Assembly (NCBI RefSeq): GCF_012849095.1
Contig: NZ_CP051680.1
Location: 2,232,001 to 2,296,000, forward strand
Length of the DNA stretch: 64,000 bases
Reading direction: 5' to 3'
Source: Cohnella herbarum
GTDB lineage: Bacteria; Bacillota; Bacilli; Paenibacillales; Paenibacillaceae
The number at the start of each line of letters is the position of its first letter. Within the stretch, counting starts at the first letter, position 1. This document shows positions 43,673 to 51,541 of the stretch, piece by piece. The notes beneath the pieces were generated by a model. That model ran no database searches. It worked only from the letters and a program-made list of their open reading frames with translations, and was not told the DNA's origin. A program made the position numbers and the translations under genes.

Positions 43673-44209
43673 ATGATGGCAGCAACCACTTGGAATCTGG
43701 ATAAGTCTCACAGCGGCATTACTTTCAGCGTACGTCATATGATGATCACGAACGTTCGGGGAAGCTTTAATGACTTCGAAGCGGCAGTTTCGGCCGACCA
43801 AGACAATCTTTCCGCCTTGGAAGCTACGATCACGATCGACGCCGCCAGCATCAACACCAAAGACGAAGGACGCGACGGACACTTGAAATCCCCGGATTTC
43901 TTCAATGTCGAGCAGTTCCCGCACATTGTTTTCAAGAAAACCGCTCTCGAATCCGCAGGCGGAGACGATTACAAGCTTACCGGCGATGTCTCGATTGCCG
44001 GCGTCACCAAATCCATCACTCTCAACACAGAGATTTCCGGGCCTGCTAAAGATCCTTGGGGCAACACGAAATTCGGCGTCGTCGCCGACGGAGTCATCAA
44101 CCGTTCCGAATTCGGATTGTCTTGGAACGCCGCTCTCGAAACGGGCGGATTGCTCGTTGGAGATGCGATCAAGATCCACATTGAATTGGAATTCGCGCAA
44201 GGCAACTAA
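43673..44209 (+). CDS. YceI family lipid-binding protein
   Basis: A 178-residue lipocalin-like protein: WNLDKSHSGITFSVRHMMITNVRGSF at the start, GRDGHLKSPDFFNVEQFPHI in the middle and NRSEFGLSWNAALETGGLLVGD near the end. YceI proteins bind isoprenoid or polyprenoid lipids. There is no signal peptide, so it is cytosolic, as usual in Firmicutes. AAAGGG lies eight bases before the ATG at 43673. Confidence 0.95.
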   Translation: MMAATTWNLDKSHSGITFSVRHMMITNVRGSFNDFEAAVSADQDNLSALEATITIDAASINTKDEGRDGHLKSPDFFNVEQFPHIVFKKTALESAGGDDYKLTGDVSIAGVTKSITLNTEISGPAKDPWGNTKFGVVADGVINRSEFGLSWNAALETGGLLVGDAIKIHIELEFAQGN

Positions 44210-44238
44210 TCGCCCTTCTCCATAACGGATCGATCAAC

Positions 44239-44286
44239 AGAAAAAAGCGGAGTTTTCCTCTTTACAGGAGGAGCTCCGCTTTTGTT
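44239..44286. terminator. Bidirectional terminator after the YceI gene
   Basis: AAAAGCGGAG and CTCCGCTTTT form the outer stem, CCTC and GGAG an inner one; T runs exist in both directions (TTTTGTT plus; TTTTTT minus). Confidence 0.9.
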
Positions 44287-44307
44287 GTATGTGGGGGACG
44301 CCGCTTC

Positions 44308-44913
44308 TTACAGTTCTAGAAGCAGCATTTCGGTTCGCATTCCCTTTAATCTTTCCTTGCTGGCTTCGATGGTCTCCGGCCATTCATTCACGATCGCTTC
44401 GTGCAGAACGGCTAATTCGTAGTCGATTTCAAGACGAAGAACACCCGCTCGATGCTCGGCTCTTCTCGATTTGAAAGCCTGCACCATGTCTTCTACGGTA
44501 ATTTGCGGTCTTTTCTGAAAAATAATCCGATGTTCCATGCCGGACACCTCCACGAGACGGATAATTTCACCGAACATGATATTCTCGATTCTAAGCACCT
44601 GACGATCGTGGAACCTCTTCACAATGGCGTGGCCGCGGGAATCGTTAATGAGCTTCTCGATCCATTGCGCCAGCTTCTCATCCTTGACCAGGTAATCTCC
44701 TACCATTTTGTAACGATTGAGCACCCTCAGGAACCTTAGCTTGAGAAGCCTCCGTCCCGTTCGCACGGATACGATAAATTGGTGCTCGTTCTCGTTCCAG
44801 TACAGGGAATAACCTTCCTGGATTAACTCTCGGATCAGATTCTGAATTTGGCGACGATCAAAACGAAGCTCCAGGTTGCAATATTCCACTTCATGGCTGC
44901 GGTTCACGGCCAT
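44308..44913 (-). CDS. Hypothetical protein
   Basis: A 201-residue soluble protein rich in Arg, Glu and Leu. I recognise no domain. The N-terminal half has alternating strand-like and basic stretches (YSLYWNENEHQFIVSVRTGRRLLKLRF); the C-terminal half is helical (VEDMVQAFKSRRAEHRAGVLRLEIDYELAVLHEAI). There is no membrane segment or catalytic motif. GGAGGGGGGATGGCC precedes the ATG. Confidence 0.6.
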   Translation of the reverse strand: MAVNRSHEVEYCNLELRFDRRQIQNLIRELIQEGYSLYWNENEHQFIVSVRTGRRLLKLRFLRVLNRYKMVGDYLVKDEKLAQWIEKLINDSRGHAIVKRFHDRQVLRIENIMFGEIIRLVEVSGMEHRIIFQKRPQITVEDMVQAFKSRRAEHRAGVLRLEIDYELAVLHEAIVNEWPETIEASKERLKGMRTEMLLLEL

Positions 44914-45094
44914 CCCCCCTCCTGCGTTATCGCATGGTTTGAGATGTTGACCGAATTGTCTGAATATTGTGGCTTACTTCTATCTTATACTCCATCTTAT
45001 GTTATGGCAACTTGGTTTCTTGACTATTTTCCTTCCTATTTTTTGCGAAAACAAACCCGCTACCGATTTCCGGGCGGGTTTCGTCGTTCTATTC

Positions 45095-46252
45095 TCAACT
45101 CTCGGCAGGCCTCAGAACGTAGGAGCCGAAGGCCAATAACACGGCGGCGAACAAGATCAGTATTCCAAGCTGCAATCCGATTTCTTGCAAGGAAGCACCG
45201 GATGAAGCTTGCTCTAGCGCAACGATCGCCCATCTCTGCGGCATGAAATGAGAGAGTTTCTGCATGAAGTCGGGCATCATCGTAACCGGCCAGAAACATC
45301 CGCCGAGCATACACGTCGGGATGACTACCAGATTGTTAATGCTGCTTAGATGGGCGGCATTCTTGACGATTGCGGCCGCGGCCGACGATATGCCTACCGC
45401 CGCGAGCAAGAAAAATTCCATGATGACGAGCAGCTTGCCGAATGAAACCCCGAAGTCGAATCCGAGAACGTAACGCGTTACGGCGAGAATAAGAACGAGT
45501 TGCAACGTTCCTAGCAGCAAGCAACCTAAGAAGTTGCCTAACGCGATTTCCCATGCCCTCACGGGAGCTGAAAATATACGGGCCATCGTCCGGTTACCGC
45601 GATCTTCCAGGATGCCATGAATGGATTGGTTCACCAAGATCATGACGAACATAAGCATCAACCCGATAACGAGAACATACGCGTTATTGTTAGGCGGAAC
45701 GAGCTGTTCGCTCGTGACGGCAAGTTTGACCTTGTCCTGTTGTTCCAACAGTTGCCGAACGACATTGTCCAATTGCCCGGGAGCCGGGTCGGAATCGGCT
45801 GCAAGCTGGACGTTCCGGGCAAGCCGTTCCGTCGCATCCGTTAACGTGATGCCAAGCGACGAATTCCATAGCTGTTCATTCTTGCGAAACAGATTAACGG
45901 CCGTTTGCTCGCCCCGCAGCAACTTATCGGTGAAACCTGACGGGATATAGACCAATGCGCCCCATTTTCCGTCATATACCCCTTGCTTCAATTGCTCCAG
46001 GATTCCTTGCTTCCCATCCTGTAAAACAACCTCATAGGTGTCAACCGATCGAATAGAAACCAACACGTAGTCGCTTAACCAAGCCTGGTCTTCATTTAAC
46101 ACCGCGACTTTAACTTTATCATCCGACGAATTGCCGAATAAGCCCACGATGAGCGAAATAATAAGGATCGGTAGCAATGCCAGCACAAGAAAACCTTTCC
46201 GGGTACCCAGCGTTCTGCGAATGTTGAGATTAGCTATGATCAGGCTGCTCAT
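45095..46252 (-). CDS. ABC-2 type transporter permease (LnrN-like)
   Basis: A 385-residue permease with an N-terminal TM, a large extracytoplasmic domain (about 45-210) and five or six C-terminal helices, including NRTMARIFSAPVRAWEIALGNFLGCLLLGTLQ. It is the last gene of the three-gene ABC exporter operon; its ATG overlaps the stop of the previous permease (ATGA at 46249-46252). The layout matches the linearmycin-resistance LnrLMN exporter of B. subtilis with its LnrJK two-component pair. Confidence 0.9.
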   Translation of the reverse strand: MSSLIIANLNIRRTLGTRKGFLVLALLPILIISLIVGLFGNSSDDKVKVAVLNEDQAWLSDYVLVSIRSVDTYEVVLQDGKQGILEQLKQGVYDGKWGALVYIPSGFTDKLLRGEQTAVNLFRKNEQLWNSSLGITLTDATERLARNVQLAADSDPAPGQLDNVVRQLLEQQDKVKLAVTSEQLVPPNNNAYVLVIGLMLMFVMILVNQSIHGILEDRGNRTMARIFSAPVRAWEIALGNFLGCLLLGTLQLVLILAVTRYVLGFDFGVSFGKLLVIMEFFLLAAVGISSAAAAIVKNAAHLSSINNLVVIPTCMLGGCFWPVTMMPDFMQKLSHFMPQRWAIVALEQASSGASLQEIGLQLGILILFAAVLLAFGSYVLRPAES

Positions 46253-47379
46253 GCAAGCGCCACCGCCTTCCTGAATCTAACGATTGACAAGCCAAGGAGA
46301 AGCGCCGTAATTACGCTCAGAATGGCGACAAAATGCCAGCTATCCTGCCAAGTCCCACCGGCCATCATCGTGCGAAGCGCTTCGTTAGCCCAATGGTTCA
46401 GCGTGAATTTGCCGAGTTGCCTAATTGTTGGTCCTAAATCTGAGATCATTCCGCCGCTTAGGAAGGTCATAACCAGGATGAGCAAGCTGAAAATAGAATC
46501 TATGGCTCTGCGACTTCGGATGAAAGACGCTAGAATAACCGCAAAACATACGGTAGCCATCGACACGAGCACGCAGATGAGAGCGATCCCGCCGTAATTC
46601 CCGCCCCAGTCGACGCCATATATTCCTTTGGTGAACAGTACGATAATGGCTGCTTGAATGAAAGCAAAGAAAATTACGCCCATTAGCTTACCGAACAGCA
46701 TTGCGTTAAGCGAAACCGGCATCGCGTACAAGCGGAGCAGAGTTCCTTTATCCCGTTCCTCCGAAAGGCTAATCGCGCCAGTCATGCCGGAGTAGAGCAG
46801 GAACATGATCAAATAGGCGACGGAATAGTACTGCAAAGCCGAAAAGTTATTAAAATCCGCACTATCGCGTGCAACCAGATTGCCGATTTGTACGAGCTCG
46901 CGAGACGATGCTGACTCCCCGCTTCTGCTGATTTGTTCTTGGGAAAGCTCGGGAAGCACGATGGCAGCAGATTGCCGCAAGTTAACATCGGCTACGAATC
47001 GTTTAAGATTAGATTCAACGATCATATTCCGTTCGGTGAACTTCCCCGGATAATAGTGAAGACCGCTTTGATCTACCGCTATCCCGTAATCGGCCCTACC
47101 AGTGCGCAAGTCCTCCCGAACTTCTTCCTCGCTCTCGCGAATTCGAGGGCTTACATAAGCTTCGATGGACGACGAAGTAAGATATTTCACCGCCGCGTCG
47201 CCTAGAGGATCCGACCCTACTGCGTAAATCGACAACTTGACGGGTTTGTAATCGCTCTCCAGTGCATTACCTAACAGAAATATTAGCAGTAGCGGAAGCC
47301 CCAATAACATGAGGACAACGGTACGGATTCTAAATAATTGTATGACTTCGTTCCAAGCCATTAATAACACTAATCTCAA
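46249..47379 (-). CDS. ABC-2 type transporter permease (LnrM-like)
   Basis: A 376-residue permease of the same architecture: TM1 (VLMLLGLPLLLIFLLGNAL), a large extracellular loop, then a helical block with GAISLSEERDKGTLLRLYAMPVS and a GGMISDLGPTIRQLGKFTLNHWANEA segment. It is paired with the next permease to form a heterodimeric exporter. It starts 31 bases after the ATPase gene. Confidence 0.9.
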   Translation of the reverse strand: MRLVLLMAWNEVIQLFRIRTVVLMLLGLPLLLIFLLGNALESDYKPVKLSIYAVGSDPLGDAAVKYLTSSSIEAYVSPRIRESEEEVREDLRTGRADYGIAVDQSGLHYYPGKFTERNMIVESNLKRFVADVNLRQSAAIVLPELSQEQISRSGESASSRELVQIGNLVARDSADFNNFSALQYYSVAYLIMFLLYSGMTGAISLSEERDKGTLLRLYAMPVSLNAMLFGKLMGVIFFAFIQAAIIVLFTKGIYGVDWGGNYGGIALICVLVSMATVCFAVILASFIRSRRAIDSIFSLLILVMTFLSGGMISDLGPTIRQLGKFTLNHWANEALRTMMAGGTWQDSWHFVAILSVITALLLGLSIVRFRKAVALA

Positions 47380-47410
47380 GGCAATCGTCCTCCTTCCGAT
47401 AGCTTAAATC

Positions 47411-48355
47411 TTAAACGCCATCCCGCAACGTACGTCCCGTCAACGTCAAGAATAAGCTTTCCAGATCCGGTTCTACCCGGGTTAGCTTTTGCAGCTTCAA
47501 ATCATGTTTGCCCAAGATGAACAAAATGTCCTGTAGGTAGGTTTGCGACTCTTGCAGTACAAGCTCAATCTGCGTCCCCTCCCTACGTTGGAAAGCGGTG
47601 ACACGCGGATGTTTGCGGATTTCCGCAATCGCTTCTTCGGTCCATTTGTTCGTTTCGAGCATGAGCCTCTCTTTGAGTCCGGCTTGTTCGATAAGCTCTT
47701 CCTTAGTGCCATGCGCCACTAACTTTCCTTGGTCCATGATGCCGACCCTAGTGCTGATCGCTTCGACTTCCTCCATGTAATGACTTGTATAAATAATGGT
47801 AGATCCCATGGCGTTCAATTTTTTGACGGATTCCAGAATATGATTCCGAGATTGCGGGTCGATGCCGACGGTAGGTTCGTCCATAATAATTAGCTTGGGC
47901 CGATGCATAATGGCGCATGCGATATTAAGCCTTCTTTTCATCCCGCCGGAGAACGTATCCGGTTTGTCTTTGGCGTAATTCAGCAATCCGGTGAACGCAA
48001 GCGCCTCCTCTACCCGCTCCTTCAACAGACTGCCTTTTAATCCGAACAGCTTGCCGAAAAACGTAACGTTTTCCCTTGCGGTAAGCATGCCGTAGATCGC
48101 CAATTCCTGAGGCACCAACCCGATCCGACGCTTCACTTCAAGCGGATCTATCGCCGTTGAATACCCGTCTAGCGTAATTTCTCCCGAATCCATGCTTAGA
48201 AGTCCCGCTAGCAAATGAATTGTCGTGCTTTTACCTGCGCCATTAGGTCCCAACAACCCGAAAATCTCTCCTTGGGCGATATCTAAATTCAAATGATTTA
48301 CGCTTAGTTTCGTGTCGTACTTCTTGACGACCCCATTGAATTGTACCAACGCCAT
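47411..48355 (-). CDS. ABC transporter ATP-binding protein (LnrL-like)
   Basis: A 314-residue ATPase. Walker A GPNGAGKST (about 36-44), Q-loop VPQE, signature SGGMKRRL, Walker B LIIMDEP and H-loop YTSH are present. The C-terminal extension of ~85 residues is typical of drug-exporter ATPases of the DrrA/CcmA type. It is first in the operon, divergent from the kinase gene; the 160-bp intergenic region carries a palindromic motif shared with the RND pump. Confidence 0.95.
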   Translation of the reverse strand: MALVQFNGVVKKYDTKLSVNHLNLDIAQGEIFGLLGPNGAGKSTTIHLLAGLLSMDSGEITLDGYSTAIDPLEVKRRIGLVPQELAIYGMLTARENVTFFGKLFGLKGSLLKERVEEALAFTGLLNYAKDKPDTFSGGMKRRLNIACAIMHRPKLIIMDEPTVGIDPQSRNHILESVKKLNAMGSTIIYTSHYMEEVEAISTRVGIMDQGKLVAHGTKEELIEQAGLKERLMLETNKWTEEAIAEIRKHPRVTAFQRREGTQIELVLQESQTYLQDILFILGKHDLKLQKLTRVEPDLESLFLTLTGRTLRDGV

Positions 48356-48450
48356 GCTTGATTTCCCCTCTCCCGACTCGTTTATCTTATTGTAAGCAAT
48401 CCAGCGGTTTCCCGCAGGTACCCTTGGTCATCTCTACGGGAAGACAGGAG

Positions 48451-48470
48451 GTGACAAAAGTCATTTTCAC
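48451..48470 (+). promoter_or_regulatory. Palindromic operator candidate in the kinase/ABC intergenic region
   Basis: GTGACAAAAGTCATTTTCAC contains the palindrome TGAC-AAAA-GTCA and lies immediately before a TATAAT at 48476-48481, in the position of a -35 element. An almost identical sequence occurs upstream of the RND pump (54830-54850). I infer a binding site for the LuxR-type regulator encoded downstream. Confidence 0.6.
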
Positions 48471-48515
48471 AATGTTATAATGTTCCTATCAGTTCCAATG
48501 AGAAGGAGCGTCTTC

Positions 48516-49664
48516 ATGCGGCTACTGCTTGTCTGGCTAGTGCACTTACTCATCGTGCTGCCTGCGATCGCTACCATATACATTACCGCTCCCCCTTCCG
48601 AAGCTCTTTATGTTGGATCCATTTTACTGGCATTGCTTTCCGTCCGGGTTATAGAGATCATCCCGAAGTTCGCCATTGTATTACTACCGCTACAACTGAT
48701 CGGATTCGGGTCGCTCGCGCATACGTATGGAGGCGTGCTCTATTTCCTTATCTACTCCGGTATGATATCCGCTTACCTCTATTTCCGTAAACCCTTAGAG
48801 ATCGTAACCATTGTTATTTTGTCAGGGGTTATTCTAAATTCAGTTGCGATTACGGACAGCGCTCAGACGACGTGGGTAATGAATTTAATCTGGCTTGCTT
48901 TCCTCTTCCTGCTAAGCGCAAATTTTACGATAATTCGTAAACAAGCTGATCTGGAAAAAGAAATAGAAGTGTTGTTCGAAAGGCAAGAACATATCGAGCA
49001 AGAAAGAACAAGAGCGCTTGAATACGCCCGAAAGGTCGAAAATTATGCGCAGGTCCAAGAACGTGGGCGAATCGCGACCGAGCTTCACGACGACCTGGGG
49101 CACCGGCTTATTCGGGTGAAAATGATGACGGAAGCTGCGCTTCAGCTCATGGAGCACCATCCTCAGCAAGCCGTTCGCATGGTTGAGCAAGTTCGCGGGC
49201 AGTTAGAGGAAAGCATGAACAATATGCGTTATACCGTTCGCAAGCTTCAACCTGTCGAATCTCACGCCGACAGGAAATACGCGCTGCACCGTCTCATCGA
49301 AGACGCCGCGCGGGATATGCAGATAGACGTATCGTTCGAGCTCACCGGGATCCCCTTCCCGCTATATCCTAGCATCGAGTTCGTACTGTACCGAAATGCG
49401 CAGGAAGCGATAACGAACGCCGTTAGGCATGGCGGCGCTTCAACGGTGAAGATAGGACTTGATTTCTCCGAAAATGAAGTCATAATGAGCATCACCAACA
49501 ACGGCAAGCTCCCCGAGTCCGTTTCTTATGGGATGGGGTTAACAGGAATGCAAGATAGACTTGCGGTCATTGGAGGACAGCTCCGGGTGTCGTTGGAACG
49601 CGGGTTCGTCATCTCGACGATCGTTCCAATCCAGGAGACCGGTCACCGAGCAGGAGGAGAATGA
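48516..49664 (+). CDS. Sensor histidine kinase, NarL/LnrJ type
   Basis: A 382-residue kinase. The first ~140 residues contain five or six TM helices with short loops, so it probably senses membrane state or a lipophilic ligand. The HisKA_3 domain has phospho-acceptor His191 in RIATELHDDLGHRLI; the ATPase domain shows NAQEAITNAVRHGGAS and GMGLTGMQDRL. GAAGGAGCGTCTTC supports the ATG at 48516. It is followed by its regulator gene after four bases. Confidence 0.93.
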   Translation: MRLLLVWLVHLLIVLPAIATIYITAPPSEALYVGSILLALLSVRVIEIIPKFAIVLLPLQLIGFGSLAHTYGGVLYFLIYSGMISAYLYFRKPLEIVTIVILSGVILNSVAITDSAQTTWVMNLIWLAFLFLLSANFTIIRKQADLEKEIEVLFERQEHIEQERTRALEYARKVENYAQVQERGRIATELHDDLGHRLIRVKMMTEAALQLMEHHPQQAVRMVEQVRGQLEESMNNMRYTVRKLQPVESHADRKYALHRLIEDAARDMQIDVSFELTGIPFPLYPSIEFVLYRNAQEAITNAVRHGGASTVKIGLDFSENEVIMSITNNGKLPESVSYGMGLTGMQDRLAVIGGQLRVSLERGFVISTIVPIQETGHRAGGE

Positions 49665-49668
49665 TTTC

Positions 49669-50343
49669 ATGATACAAGTTCTTATCGTAGACGATGACCC
49701 TTTTATCCGTGAAAGCTTGCAACTGATTCTAGACTTGGATCCCGAATTACAAGTTATCGGAACATGCGGGAACGGCGAGGAAGGCTATCAATTCGCCAAG
49801 TCCCATCCGGAAACGCAAATTGTCCTGATGGATATCCGGATGCCCGTGTGCGACGGAGTCGAAGGAACCCTTAAGCTTAAATCTCTGGATAATCCGCCTT
49901 CGGTGCTGATTCTGACCACCTTCGACGATGATGAATATATCGTTCAAGCTATACGCAATGGAGCTAACGGCTATTTGCTTAAGAACGTTCCGCCCGCGCG
50001 AATTATATCCGGAATCAAATCGGTGCACGAAGGTAATCATCTTATCCATCCGGACATTGCTCGCAAGCTCGCGGGCATGTTAAACTCTCGTGACGAGATG
50101 CTGTCGCTAGCAGCGGGAGCGGCGGCTGATCGTTCCGGTAAGGGGAAAGATCTCTCGGGTACAGGATTGACCGCGGCCGAACAAGATATCGTCCGGCACA
50201 TCGCGGATGGCAAATCCAACAAAGAAATCGCCGGAGCCCTGTTCCTGAGCGAAGGTACGGTAAAAAACTACATATCGGAAATTCTAGGTAAGTTAGCGCT
50301 TAGGGACCGTACGCAAATTGCCATTTTCTATTTGAAAAATTAA
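49669..50343 (+). CDS. Response regulator, NarL/LuxR family (LnrK-like)
   Basis: A 224-residue regulator. The receiver domain has acidic DDD near residue 8-10, phospho-acceptor Asp55 (VLMDIRMP), and Lys in LLKNVP. The LuxR helix-turn-helix is LTAAEQDIVRHIADGKSNKEIAGALFLSEGTVKNYIS. CAGGAGGAGAATGATTTC supports the ATG at 49669; a longer frame inside the kinase gene is a shadow. It probably activates the divergent ABC exporter operon and perhaps the RND pump. Confidence 0.94.
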   Translation: MIQVLIVDDDPFIRESLQLILDLDPELQVIGTCGNGEEGYQFAKSHPETQIVLMDIRMPVCDGVEGTLKLKSLDNPPSVLILTTFDDDEYIVQAIRNGANGYLLKNVPPARIISGIKSVHEGNHLIHPDIARKLAGMLNSRDEMLSLAAGAAADRSGKGKDLSGTGLTAAEQDIVRHIADGKSNKEIAGALFLSEGTVKNYISEILGKLALRDRTQIAIFYLKN

Positions 50344-50368
50344 ACTACGCAGCAAGGGAGATTCTCTT

Positions 50369-51016
50369 ATGAGCACACCTACTACAGCTATCGCATTTAG
50401 CGGATTCGACAATCGTGATTTCGAGGTATTCGAAATTGAAGGACTAGAGTCTCGAATGGAGGCTTTGATAGACAGGGTCCGTCCGAAGTTTCACCACCTC
50501 GGAGAACTGGTTACTCCTATGCTAGGAGCAATGTGCGAGGAAGAAATGTTCACGCATGTCGCCAAGCATGCTCGCAGAACCGTAAACGCGCCCAACGATT
50601 CTTGGGTTGCTTTCGCGAACAACAAACGGGGATACAAGGCGCACCCCCACTTTCAAATCGGGCTTTGGTCCACGCACGTGTTCGTTCAATTCGCCATTAT
50701 CTATGAGTGCCCAAATAAGAACGTCTTTGCGGAACGTGCTCTGCGCGAACTGAATTCGATTCGCAACGCGGTTCCCGCTCATTTCGTTTGGTCCAAGGAT
50801 CATATGATTCCGACAGGACTCAAACATAGCGAATTGTCGGACGCCGAGTTGTCGGATTTATTCGAACGCCTTAGAACAGTTAAAGCTTCCGAGCTCACTT
50901 GCGGAATTCACATTATGCGCGACGACAAAGTGCTCCAGGATGGCGAAGCATTCTTGAAGCTTGTAGACGAGACATACCGTACGTTGCTGCCGTTGTACCG
51001 GATGGCGTTTGCCTGA
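50369..51016 (+). CDS. yktB: UPF0637 / DUF1054 protein (YktB)
   Basis: A 215-residue soluble protein matching YktB: FSGFDNRDFEVFEIEGLESRM, RRTVNAPNDSWVAFANNKRGYKAHPHFQIGLW, FVQFAIIYECPNK and HMIPTGLKHSELS. The function is unknown. GCAAGGGAGATTCTCTT precedes the ATG. It follows the response regulator by 25 bases but may be transcribed separately. Confidence 0.92.
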   Translation: MSTPTTAIAFSGFDNRDFEVFEIEGLESRMEALIDRVRPKFHHLGELVTPMLGAMCEEEMFTHVAKHARRTVNAPNDSWVAFANNKRGYKAHPHFQIGLWSTHVFVQFAIIYECPNKNVFAERALRELNSIRNAVPAHFVWSKDHMIPTGLKHSELSDAELSDLFERLRTVKASELTCGIHIMRDDKVLQDGEAFLKLVDETYRTLLPLYRMAFA

Positions 51017-51031
51017 TACTGAGGGGGAGGG

Positions 51032-51265
51032 TCAGCAACTGCGGACTGGTGCACCTTATGGCCATTATCCCCTTCGCTCAGCAACTGCCGCTTGGCGCTC
51101 CTTATGGCCATTATCCCCTTCGCTCAGCAACTGCCGCTTGGTGCTCCTTATGGCCATTATCCCTTTCGCTCAGCAACTGCCGCTTGGTGCTCCTTATAGC
51201 CATTATCCCCTTCGCTCAGCAACTGCCGCTTGGAGCACCTTATGACCATTATCCCCTTCGCTCAG
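51032..51265 (+). repeat. Tandem array A: about five 46-bp units
   Basis: Units of 46 bp (TTATGGCCATTATCCCCTTC then GCTCAGCAACTGCCGCTTGG and TGCTCC), preceded by a partial unit from 51032. Copies differ at one to four positions. The core TGRCCATTATCCCCTTCGCTCAG is the reverse complement of the core of array B. Confidence 0.9.
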
Positions 51266-51289
51266 ATAGATACGCTGCAATTTCTTATA

Positions 51290-51475
51290 CTGAGCGAGCG
51301 GGATAATGGTCAGAGGGCTGGAGCTGCAAGAGCATCCACTGAGCGAGCGGGATAATGGTCAGAGGGTTGGGGCTACAAGAGCATCCACTGAGCGAGCGGG
51401 ATAATGGCCAGAGAGTTAGATCTGCCAGAGCATCTACTGAGCGAGCGGGATAATGGTCAGAGGTTGGATCTGCGG
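51290..51475 (-). repeat. Tandem array B: four ~49-bp units in opposite orientation
   Basis: Four units start with CTGAGCGAGCGGGATAATGG followed by YCAGAG and a variable G/T-rich stretch ending GAGCATCYA. The core is the inverse of array A, so the two arrays face each other across ~24 bp. The last unit is partial and runs to the terminator at 51481. Confidence 0.9.
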
Positions 51476-51480
51476 ACATA

Positions 51481-51535
51481 GCAAAAGCAAAAAGGAGCCT
51501 AGCAGATAGATGCAGGCTCCTTTTTGCTTTTGCTT
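51481..51535. terminator. Bidirectional terminator between the repeat island and the RND pump gene
   Basis: AAAAGCAAAAAGGAGCCT and AGGCTCCTTTTTGCTTTT pair over 18 bp. The run of T/A makes it active in both directions. Confidence 0.92.
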
Positions 51536-51541
51536 ATGAAG

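Noticed and set aside
51032..51475. CRISPR array
   Set aside because: The whole unit repeats without unique spacers, the unit length changes between the two arrays, the orientation inverts in the middle and no cas genes are near.
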